Origin: an uncultured Bacilli bacterium
GTDB taxonomy: Bacteria; Bacillota_I; Bacilli_A; RF39; UBA660
Direction of reading: 5' to 3'
DNA: 6,546 nt
NCBI GenBank assembly: GCA_948629335.1
Contig: CAPHZB010000071.1
Coordinates: forward strand, 1-6,546
A program made the position numbers and the translations under genes. Below are positions 1-5,068 of the stretch, piece by piece. The notes beneath the pieces are model-generated. The model was not told the origin of the DNA, did not search any database, and saw only the letters and a list, made by a program, of their open reading frames with translations. Every line of letters starts with the position of its first letter. The stretch's first letter is position 1.

Positions 1-1
1 T

Positions 2-664
2 GGAGTATTATTATTACCCCATAATTGTAACTTTTATTTTTGGAAGACGCCTATAGAACAACAAGTATTTATCCGTGAATTTAAAGGGCAACTTCATAGA
101 TACTTAAATCTTCACCGTATTATTTGGGAAAAAATTGATAAAATTGAGGAAAGAAAACATGTAAAGGGTTCTGAGATTATCGCTTTTATGAGTAAACTAG
201 ATGGATATAGTAAAACAATTAATTTAATTGATGGAAGAATTAATCAAATGAGTACCTATATTTCTACAAGAGAGAAAATAGCAAAGGCAGATAGTGAGCT
301 TGTCGAATTTTTGGCTATTTCAGGGTATCGTTATGAAACTCTTCGAGATACACTCAATTATATTCAGTATTTATGGGATATGACGCAGACTTATGTAAAT
401 TCTGCTAAGTCAACAATTAAGGATGTAAAATCTGATGTAACAAATAATTCAATTAATAATTTAGCTATCGTAACTTCTATGAGTGCAGGTGCCTCTTTGT
501 TAGGTTTATTTAATGAATCAAAACCAACCTTTGATATTTGGGGTGTTGTTTACTTCATTATTCTAGCAATTATAGGTTGGCTGACAACAAAAGTACTCGA
601 GTTTATTAAAACACATAAGAAATATGAAGTTTCTGATATTGAGTATGATAAAAATATAAAATAG
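2..664 (+). CDS. Partial helical membrane protein, C-terminal part; function unknown
   Basis: The reading frame is open from base 2 to the TAA at 662-664, giving 220 visible residues, so the gene starts left of the window. The first in-frame ATG (188) has no ribosome binding site in front of it and lies mid-frame, so I treat it as internal. The visible protein is mostly long, charged helix-forming sequence for about 150 residues. Two hydrophobic stretches follow close to the C-terminus, at about residues 153-170 (Ala/Ser/Gly-rich) and 179-199 (a clear membrane helix rich in Ile, Val and Trp). A short polar C-terminal tail follows. A long helical cytoplasmic part ending in two adjacent membrane helices recalls CorA-type metal transporters, but the GMN loop motif is absent (the equivalent place reads LLGLFNES), so this is only an architectural resemblance. 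It ends 45 bases before sigK on the same strand, and no terminator is evident between them, so read-through into sigK is possible. Confidence 0.75.
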   Translation, partial: GVLLLPHNCNFYFWKTPIEQQVFIREFKGQLHRYLNLHRIIWEKIDKIEERKHVKGSEIIAFMSKLDGYSKTINLIDGRINQMSTYISTREKIAKADSELVEFLAISGYRYETLRDTLNYIQYLWDMTQTYVNSAKSTIKDVKSDVTNNSINNLAIVTSMSAGASLLGLFNESKPTFDIWGVVYFIILAIIGWLTTKVLEFIKTHKKYEVSDIEYDKNIK

Positions 665-697
665 AAATGAATTGAATAAAAAAGCATAAGATTATTT

Positions 698-702
698 AGG
701 AG
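698..702 (+). promoter_or_regulatory. Ribosome binding site of sigK
   Basis: AGGAG lies seven bases before the ATG at 710 and fixes that start. It therefore supports keeping the hydrophobic N-terminal extension of the protein. Confidence 0.8.
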
Positions 703-709
703 TGATTTT

Positions 710-1411
710 ATGCTTTTAAAGTGGTTAAAATATTTATTTAAAGATTTTTATATCTTTACAGCAGCCTATTCAAATAATATGTTTCCAGATCCTTTGGAGA
801 AAGAGGAAGAAACCAATTTGTTAGAAAAAATGTTTGCAGGTGACAAGGAGGCTCGAAATAAGTTAATTGAACATAATTTGCGATTAGTTGCCCATATTGT
901 AAAAAAATATGATCATAAAATGGATGATGCAGATGATTTAATTAGTATTGGAACAATTGGTTTAATTAAGGGAATTGATAGTTTTAAAGGAAGCAAAGGA
1001 ACAAGGCTTACCACATATTGTGCGCGTTGTATTGAAAATGAAGTTTTAATGTTTTTTAGAGGAAACAAAAAAAATAGTAAAAATATTAGTTTAAATGAAC
1101 CTGTTGGCTTTGATAAGGATGGAAATGAGATTAGTTTTTTAGATATTTTAAAAACACCAAATCCAGATTTTGCTATGGATATTCATAACCAAGATAATAT
1201 CAATTTATTAAGTACTTATTTTTCTGTTTTAACAGAAAGAGAGAAAGAAATTATTGAAAAAAGATATGGATTAAATAATCATGATGAATTAACACAAAAG
1301 GAAATTGCTAAAGAACTAGGTATATCTAGAAGTTATGTTTCTAGGATTGAAAAAAGGGCACTTACGAAAATGCTCCGTGAATTTATAAAAAATAAAAATC
1401 AAACAGAATGA
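710..1411 (+). CDS. sigK: RNA polymerase sporulation sigma factor SigK (pro-SigK)
   Basis: Late mother-cell sigma factor of the sigma-70 family; it directs RNA polymerase to spore coat and maturation genes. The 233 residues match the usual SigK length. Region 2 spans about residues 46-118, with NLRLVAHIVKK at 56-66, DLISIGTIGLIKGID at 76-90 and RCIENE at 106-111. Region 4 spans about 165-225, with the DNA-binding helix-turn-helix (TQKEIAKELGISRSYVSRIE) at 195-214. The phrases LRLVAHIVKK and NNMFPDPL favour SigK over SigE, SigF or SigG. About 18 hydrophobic residues precede the conserved NN.FP.PL start, consistent with a pro-sequence removed at the membrane by a SpoIVFB-type protease; processing is known for Bacillus and inferred here. 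The gene is continuous, with no skin-type insertion. A CATAAGAT element at 685-692 could be a SigE-type -10, but no convincing -35 goes with it. A terminator follows at 1423. Confidence 0.95.
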   Translation: MLLKWLKYLFKDFYIFTAAYSNNMFPDPLEKEEETNLLEKMFAGDKEARNKLIEHNLRLVAHIVKKYDHKMDDADDLISIGTIGLIKGIDSFKGSKGTRLTTYCARCIENEVLMFFRGNKKNSKNISLNEPVGFDKDGNEISFLDILKTPNPDFAMDIHNQDNINLLSTYFSVLTEREKEIIEKRYGLNNHDELTQKEIAKELGISRSYVSRIEKRALTKMLREFIKNKNQTE

Positions 1412-1422
1412 TTTTGGTTAGG

Positions 1423-1447
1423 AAAGCAAACAATGTTTGTTTTTTTG
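1423..1447 (+). terminator. Rho-independent terminator after sigK
   Basis: AAAGCAAAC (1423-1431) pairs with GTTTGTTTT (1435-1443) around a three-base loop, with one G-T pair. A run of seven T covers 1440-1446. It begins 12 bases after the sigK stop codon and separates sigK from the collagen-like gene. Confidence 0.7.
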
Positions 1448-1673
1448 CATTTATATTAAATTAGATATAATTATTTGATGGTAAAGTTCTTTCAAATTAT
1501 ATGAGAGAATCGATGTGAAAGTTATGTTGTATTATTGATTTTATAGAGATGCAAATGAAAAACTTGCAAATAGAAAAATATTTTTTATTAAATTAGTTTA
1601 GTTCATTATAATAAAAGTTCAATTAAGTCCATATTTTATATGCTTTTTATACTTAGTAGAAAATCAATGGCAT

Positions 1674-1682
1674 CATATAATA
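1674..1682 (+). promoter_or_regulatory. Candidate -10 element of the collagen-like gene (SigK-like or SigA-like)
   Basis: CATATAATA fits the SigK -10 consensus CATANNNTA exactly and also contains a perfect SigA -10 (TATAAT, 1676-1681). No AC lies 16 or 17 bases upstream as SigK would need, and the SigA -35 would be a poor TTAGTA at 1653-1658. Transcription would begin about 1688-1690, immediately at the ribosome binding site AAGGGAGG (1688-1695). Which sigma factor uses it cannot be decided from the sequence. Confidence 0.4.
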
Positions 1683-1701
1683 ATGTGAAGGGAGGAATAA
1701 A

Positions 1702-2637
1702 ATGAAATGTTTAAACCATAAGTGTGGTGATGGGGATTTTTCACAGGCAATACGAAAAATAGAAAATGACTCTAGATGTAAGCCAAATTGTTGTATAGGG
1801 CCAACGGGACCAACAGGGCCTGCAGGAGGACCAACAGGACCAACAGGACCAACTGGACCAACTGGATCAACGGGACCAACAGGACCAACAGGACCAACTG
1901 GATCAACGGGACCAACTGGACCAACTGGATCAACGGGACCAACAGGACCAACTGGACCAACAGGACCAACTGGATCAACGGGACCAACAGGACCAACAGG
2001 ACCAACAGGTTCAACAGGACCAACAGGACCAACTGGATCAACGGGACCAATGGGACCAATGGGACCAACTGGATCAACGGGACCAATAGGTGCAACGGGA
2101 CCAATAGGTGCAACGGGACCAGCTGGAAGTAATACTAATTCAACATCTTGCTTTTGTGTAGATCAGATGAGGAATGTCATTAACCAAATTATTACATTGT
2201 ATCCAAATGATAATTTAATTATTGCTATGGAAAGTGGAAATAATGCAAGTGGAAGACCGGGATCTTTATTGCCAGCCCCTAATAACAATCCAGATGCAGG
2301 ACTTTTTCAATTAGTAAATGCACAAGGAGTACCTGAGGAAGCGGTGTCCCTTTGCAGAATTGCGTCTATTACGATTACGAGTAGTGTATATAATGACATG
2401 ATTACTTATTTACCAGCACCAACTCCTTTATCAACAGGATGTGATGCAGACTGTGAGGCAGCAATTCGTTCTTATTTACCAGTTGGAACTACAGGAGTGG
2501 ATATTAATGCTGGAGGTCAAACAGTAGCACAGGGAACTATTTTAAGAAGTGAATATGGTATGGTTGTTGTTGTCGGAAACAACAATAGTAATCCAACATT
2601 TGTGTCTTTATGCAAAGCAGAAATCATCAACAAATAA
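1702..2637 (+). CDS. Collagen-like Gly-X-Thr repeat protein, probable spore surface (exosporium) protein
   Basis: The product has 311 residues and three parts. Residues 1-32 form a Cys-rich head (Cys 3, 8, 26, 30, 31). Residues 33-142 are collagen-type triplets, almost all GPT or GST, changing to GPM, GPI and GAT near the end; one extra Gly at 42 breaks the register once. Residues from about 150 to 311 form a globular tail with a CFC at 150-152 and four more Cys. Thr-rich collagen repeats in spore formers (BclA and relatives) form trimeric, O-glycosylated filaments on the exosporium, and I infer a similar place here. The tail is not the TNF-like BclA domain by eye; I recall similar tails on collagen-like proteins of anaerobic Bacillota but cannot name a family. 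There is no signal peptide, which fits assembly from the mother-cell cytoplasm. The start is fixed by AAGGGAGG six bases upstream. Adjacency to sigK supports a sporulation role. Confidence 0.88.
   Translation: MKCLNHKCGDGDFSQAIRKIENDSRCKPNCCIGPTGPTGPAGGPTGPTGPTGPTGSTGPTGPTGPTGSTGPTGPTGSTGPTGPTGPTGPTGSTGPTGPTGPTGSTGPTGPTGSTGPMGPMGPTGSTGPIGATGPIGATGPAGSNTNSTSCFCVDQMRNVINQIITLYPNDNLIIAMESGNNASGRPGSLLPAPNNNPDAGLFQLVNAQGVPEEAVSLCRIASITITSSVYNDMITYLPAPTPLSTGCDADCEAAIRSYLPVGTTGVDINAGGQTVAQGTILRSEYGMVVVVGNNNSNPTFVSLCKAEIINK
1798..2127 (+). repeat. Collagen triplet repeat region with a duplicated 108-bp unit
   Basis: Coding repeat of 9-bp triplets, mostly ggaccaaca or ggaccaact. Inside it, 1828-1935 and 1936-2043 are two copies of a 36-residue unit with the internal order four GPT + GST, three GPT + GST, two GPT + GST. 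Two perfect 18-bp copies (2080-2097 and 2098-2115) encode GPIGAT. Copy number is likely to vary between strains by slippage or recombination. The repeat also produces long open frames in other phases (including one antisense) that are not genes. Confidence 0.9.
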
Positions 2638-2661
2638 AAAAACGGTCCTAGGCCGCTTTTT
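2636..2661. terminator. Shared terminator between convergent genes
   Basis: Stem CGGTC (2643-2647) pairs with GGCCG (2651-2655) around a CTA loop, with one G-T pair in the + strand RNA. Five T follow at 2657-2661, and seven A precede it at 2636-2642, which become a T run for the minus strand. It starts at the stop codon of the collagen-like gene and overlaps the last codons and TAG of the minus-strand coiled-coil gene. The + direction is stronger; in the minus-strand RNA one pair becomes a C-A mismatch. Confidence 0.75.
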
Positions 2662-3412
2662 GAAGTTCTACTGTTTCATTCTTCCTATCTATAGGAGTCA
2701 TTACATTATTTCCTAAATAACTTTGCATAAAAGATACTATATTTTGATTTAACACCTGAAGTGCAGCGCTTTGATCTACTATGCATTGTCTTAATTGTTG
2801 TTGTGATTCTCTTAGGTTTGCATTTTCATTTAGTAAACCATCGTTTTTAATCTTATATCCCTCTAAATCATGGTATTGTTTTGTATATTGTTGTCTAAAT
2901 GCATCTACTAACGCATCTTTTTTCGCATTATCTGATTTTAATTTTTCATTTTCATCTTCTAGTCTTTGTTTTTTATTATAAAGAGCGTACATTTGCATCA
3001 TAGTAATATTTCCATAGGTACCATCATATTTATGTTCTTTTAGTTCCTTCATCGTATCTATCGTAAGAGGTCCTTTATAAATCATAATACAAATTTTATT
3101 TGCTAGCGCATATCCAAATTCACGAACTTTTCCTTCTTCTTCTACTACAAGGGCCTCCTGTTGTTTAAGTTCTGCTAAAACACTTTCATCTTGTTTAAAA
3201 CTATTTTGATTTTTAAGTGCAAATTCACTTCGTAATTTTTTTACTGCTGAAATTTTATTTGTTAAATTGGTTGCATCAATATTTGTTAAAGAGATACCAT
3301 ATCTTTCCAAAAGATGCTTGTTTAACATGGTAACATCCATCATTGGTTTCACAAGTGAGGCTTCAATGTAATTGCGAATTAACTTTGAAATTTCATCGTA
3401 TTTTGAAAACAT
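2648..3412 (-). CDS. Coiled-coil protein of unknown function
   Basis: I do not recognise this 254-residue family. Residues 1-65 look like a compact helical domain (LNKHLLERYGISL and TNKISAVKKLR are its most distinctive parts). Residues 72-100 are Glu/Lys/Gln-rich and helical. A short hydrophobic, Gly-containing stretch around 100-116 (ALANKICIMIYKGPL) is too short for a membrane anchor. A long heptad-type coiled coil runs from about 140 to 230. No signal peptide or membrane helix is visible, so it is probably cytoplasmic and oligomeric. The start at 3412 is set by AGGAGG (3421-3426) eight bases upstream. It is transcribed separately from the Gly/Tyr-rich gene behind it, because a terminator lies between them, and it converges on the collagen-like gene. 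A structural or scaffold role in spore assembly would fit the neighbourhood but has no direct support. Confidence 0.85.
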   Translation of the reverse strand: MFSKYDEISKLIRNYIEASLVKPMMDVTMLNKHLLERYGISLTNIDATNLTNKISAVKKLRSEFALKNQNSFKQDESVLAELKQQEALVVEEEGKVREFGYALANKICIMIYKGPLTIDTMKELKEHKYDGTYGNITMMQMYALYNKKQRLEDENEKLKSDNAKKDALVDAFRQQYTKQYHDLEGYKIKNDGLLNENANLRESQQQLRQCIVDQSAALQVLNQNIVSFMQSYLGNNVMTPIDRKNETVELQKAA

Positions 3413-3432
3413 GTTACCATCCTCCTATGGTC

Positions 3433-3461
3433 ATTATAACAAAAATGAAAATAGAATACAA
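3433..3461 (-). promoter_or_regulatory. SigA-type promoter of the coiled-coil gene
   Basis: Read on the minus strand, TTGTAT (3461-3456) is followed after 17 bases by a perfect TATAAT (3438-3433). Transcription would begin near 3426, at the edge of the ribosome binding site, giving a very short leader. No AC-N16-CATANNNTA match is present here, unlike the neighbouring minus-strand gene. Confidence 0.5.
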
Positions 3462-3481
3462 GATATTTGCAAGTTTCACAT

Positions 3482-3506
3482 AAAATTATTTTAAGAGGAT
3501 AATTTT
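3482..3506. repeat. AT-only inverted repeat upstream of the coiled-coil gene
   Basis: AAAATTAT (3482-3489) and ATAATTTT (3499-3506) are perfect inverted copies around nine bases. It sits about 20 bases upstream of the proposed -35. It could be an operator or a chance pairing in AT-rich DNA; there is no T run suited to a terminator. Confidence 0.35.
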
Positions 3507-3529
3507 TCCAATTTCTTTGTATTCCATAG

Positions 3530-3554
3530 AAAAAACTACAAATATGTAGTTTTA
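3530..3554 (-). terminator. Terminator after the Gly/Tyr-rich gene
   Basis: AAAACTACA (3532-3540) and TGTAGTTTT (3545-3553) form a perfect nine-pair stem with a four-base loop. On the minus strand the stem ends in six T (3535-3530), as expected for an intrinsic terminator. It lies about 30 bases beyond the stop codon of the 97-residue gene and isolates it from the coiled-coil gene downstream. Confidence 0.75.
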
Positions 3555-3584
3555 TAACTTTTCACTAAACAGTTTTTTCGTATT

Positions 3585-3878
3585 TCATCGCCAATTTGGT
3601 CCATAATATGGATATGGGTTGTAATATGGATATGGACGATAAAATGCTGGAGCTAATAATCCCCCAGTAATTCCTCCTAAGACAAATGGTCCTAGAAAAC
3701 CACCACCAATAATTCTTGAATCTTGATTGGTACTAGAAATTGAATTTGTCATAGGCATACGAGTGGCTGACATATTTGCACCACTTGGTACATAAGCCAT
3801 ATTAGATGAAGTCATGCTACCAGGCATAGATGAATATGAGTTTGAATAATTTCTAAAATCTGACATGTTTGAATACAT
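3585..3878 (-). CDS. Small Gly/Tyr-rich protein, probable spore coat or exosporium component
   Basis: The product has 97 residues and low complexity. The first 55 are rich in Ser, Met and Asn. Residues 58-75 (GGGFLGPFVLGGITGGLL) are a Gly-rich hydrophobic patch. Residues 80-94 are a Tyr/Pro tail in which PYPYY occurs twice. There is no signal peptide or charged domain. Small proteins with a Gly-rich hydrophobic block followed by a Tyr/Pro-rich tail are common among spore-surface proteins, where tyrosines can be cross-linked, but I cannot assign a named family. Its start is fixed by an excellent AAAGGAGG just upstream (3885-3892). A SigK-consensus promoter sits directly in front (3898-3925) and a terminator follows, so it looks like a single-gene mother-cell transcript. 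Confidence 0.8.
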   Translation of the reverse strand: MYSNMSDFRNYSNSYSSMPGSMTSSNMAYVPSGANMSATRMPMTNSISSTNQDSRIIGGGFLGPFVLGGITGGLLAPAFYRPYPYYNPYPYYGPNWR

Positions 3879-3901
3879 ATTCGTCCTCCTTTCATAATAT
3901 A
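3875..3901 (+). promoter_or_regulatory. SigK-type promoter of the aminopeptidase operon
   Basis: AC (3875-3876), 16 bases, then CATAATATA (3893-3901) fits the SigK consensus spacing and -10. Its -10 overlaps the -10 of the divergent promoter at 3898-3906, and its -35 lies within the first codons of the minus-strand gene. Expected start near 3908; the leader contains AAGGAAAGGG (3914-3923) ahead of the ATG at 3931. Confidence 0.5.
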
Positions 3902-3925
3902 GTATGACTTTTTAAGGAAAGGGTG
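3898..3925 (-). promoter_or_regulatory. SigK-type promoter of the Gly/Tyr-rich gene
   Basis: On the minus strand, CACC (3925-3922), whose core is AC, is followed by 16 bases and then CATACTATA (3906-3898). This matches the Bacillus SigK consensus (mACm, 16-17 bases, CATANNNTA). Predicted transcription start near 3891 leaves a leader of about 13 bases holding the ribosome binding site. It overlaps the divergent promoter of the aminopeptidase gene. Confidence 0.6.
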
Positions 3926-3930
3926 AAAAC

Positions 3931-5037
3931 ATGTTTGAAAAGATTTCTAAATTAAGTCGTAAAATCGTAGATTATTCTTTAGATATCAAAGAAGGAGAAA
4001 AAGTATTAATTAAAGGAACGTTAGAAACAAAGCCACTCCTCTTAAAATTAATAGAAGATATTACCGAAAAAGGAGGAGTTGCTAGTATTCAATTGACCGA
4101 GCCAGAAATTTCTGCCTTACTTGAGAGTACAACGAATGATAAGCGCTTAGAACTTTTAAAAAAAGAGAGTTTGGAAGATGTAGAAAACTTTGATGCTTTT
4201 ATTACGATCCGTTATACAACAAATGATTATGAAAACAAAGAAGTGGATCATGAAAAAACAAGGAAGATTAGTGAAGCGTTACAAGAAGCCAGTCATATCC
4301 GTACGAATGAAAGAAAATGGGTTTTGCTTAATTATCCATCTCGATTAGATGCTTATAAAGCAAGCATGAAAACATCTACTTATTTTGATTATGCAATGGA
4401 CGTAATGAATCTAGATTATAATGATTTAAAGTGCCGATTACTTCCTTTAAAAGAACTAATGGAAAAAACAGATAAAGTAAGAATTGTATCTCCAGGGACT
4501 GATTTAACTTTCTCTATTAAGAATATGAATATTATTCCTTGCCTTGGAACTTGTAATTTACCAGATGGTGAAATCTATACAGCACCTATTAAAGATTCTG
4601 TTAATGGTAAAATTACTTACAATACAAGAAGTCCTTATCAAGGAGAAGTATATTCGAATGTCAGTTTAACTTTTAAAGATGGGAAAATCATAGAAGCCAC
4701 ATGTGATGGAGATAATGAAAGATTAAATAAAATTTTTGATACGGATGAAGGTGCTAGATACGTAGGAGAATTCTCACTCGGATTAAATCCACTTATTTTA
4801 GATCCTATGGGAGATATTTTATTTGATGAAAAAATTATTGGAAGTATTCACTTTACACCAGGAGCTTGTTATGATGATGCGTCGAATGGAAACGATTCTA
4901 AAATTCACTGGGATCTTGTTCTTATCCAAAGAAAAGAGTATGGAGGGGGAGAAATCTATTTTGATGATGTATTAATTCGAAAAGATGGGTTATTTGTAGA
5001 TCCTAAATTAATACATTTGAATTATAATTTAAAATAA
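3931..5037 (+). CDS. M29-family metallo-aminopeptidase (AmpS/PepS/AmpT type)
   Basis: Removes N-terminal residues from peptides using a two-metal centre; expected to be cytoplasmic, as no signal peptide is present. The 368 residues match the shorter M29 forms common in anaerobic Bacillota (about 370, against about 410 in AmpS and AmpT). All expected active-site positions are visible: Glu214 (in LPDGEIYTAP), Glu280 (VGEFSLGLNP), His307 and Tyr314 (SIHFTPGACY), and His326 with Asp328 (KIHWD). The N-terminal region (residues 1-180) is the family's usual domain, beginning with KISKLSRKIVDYSLDIKEGEKVLIKG. The ATG follows AAGGAAAGGG at a normal distance. It forms a two-gene unit with the NodB-like gene 28 bases downstream. 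M29 enzymes are usually housekeeping proteins; the SigK-like promoter suggests a sporulation-time role here, which is inference. Confidence 0.93.
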   Translation: MFEKISKLSRKIVDYSLDIKEGEKVLIKGTLETKPLLLKLIEDITEKGGVASIQLTEPEISALLESTTNDKRLELLKKESLEDVENFDAFITIRYTTNDYENKEVDHEKTRKISEALQEASHIRTNERKWVLLNYPSRLDAYKASMKTSTYFDYAMDVMNLDYNDLKCRLLPLKELMEKTDKVRIVSPGTDLTFSIKNMNIIPCLGTCNLPDGEIYTAPIKDSVNGKITYNTRSPYQGEVYSNVSLTFKDGKIIEATCDGDNERLNKIFDTDEGARYVGEFSLGLNPLILDPMGDILFDEKIIGSIHFTPGACYDDASNGNDSKIHWDLVLIQRKEYGGGEIYFDDVLIRKDGLFVDPKLIHLNYNLK

Positions 5038-5053
5038 GCATCATACAATGGTA

Positions 5054-5068
5054 GTGGTGATTATCTTG
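5054..5068 (+). promoter_or_regulatory. Ribosome binding site and TTG start of the NodB-like gene
   Basis: GTGGTGAT (5054-5061) resembles the GAGGTGAT part of a full Shine-Dalgarno site and lies eight bases before TTG at 5066 (measured from the GTGG core). The in-frame ATG at 5048 has no such site before it and would add only the residues MVVVII. I therefore prefer TTG 5066, giving an N-terminus that begins MKKFFEIL. Confidence 0.6.

Noticed and set aside
188..664. Complete 158-residue gene starting at ATG 188
   Set aside because: No ribosome binding site, and the frame stays open with coding-like sequence to the left edge, so the gene is truncated by the window.
664..692. SigE-type promoter for sigK (CATAAGAT at 685-692)
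   Set aside because: The -10 core is plausible, but the sequence 14 bases upstream (GAAATGA) is a poor -35 match and the implied start falls inside the ribosome binding site, so it is not listed as a feature.
1607..1612. TATAAT upstream of the collagen-like gene
   Set aside because: No -35 at suitable spacing and almost 90 bases from the start; such hexamers are expected by chance in this AT-rich gap.
1798..2127. CRISPR array or minisatellite of non-coding nature
   Set aside because: Repeats are strictly in-frame 9-bp codon triplets with no unique spacers, inside a well-started protein gene.
1772..2132. Long open frames in other phases across the collagen repeat, one antisense (Leu/Val-rich) and one sense (Thr/Asn-rich)
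   Set aside because: They are automatic products of a 9-bp repeat lacking stops in several frames; they have no ribosome binding site and only mirror the repeat.
2781..2981. Small + strand open frame rich in Phe, Ser and Cys
   Set aside because: Lies antisense inside the coiled-coil gene, has no ribosome binding site, and its composition is that of a reverse-complement shadow.
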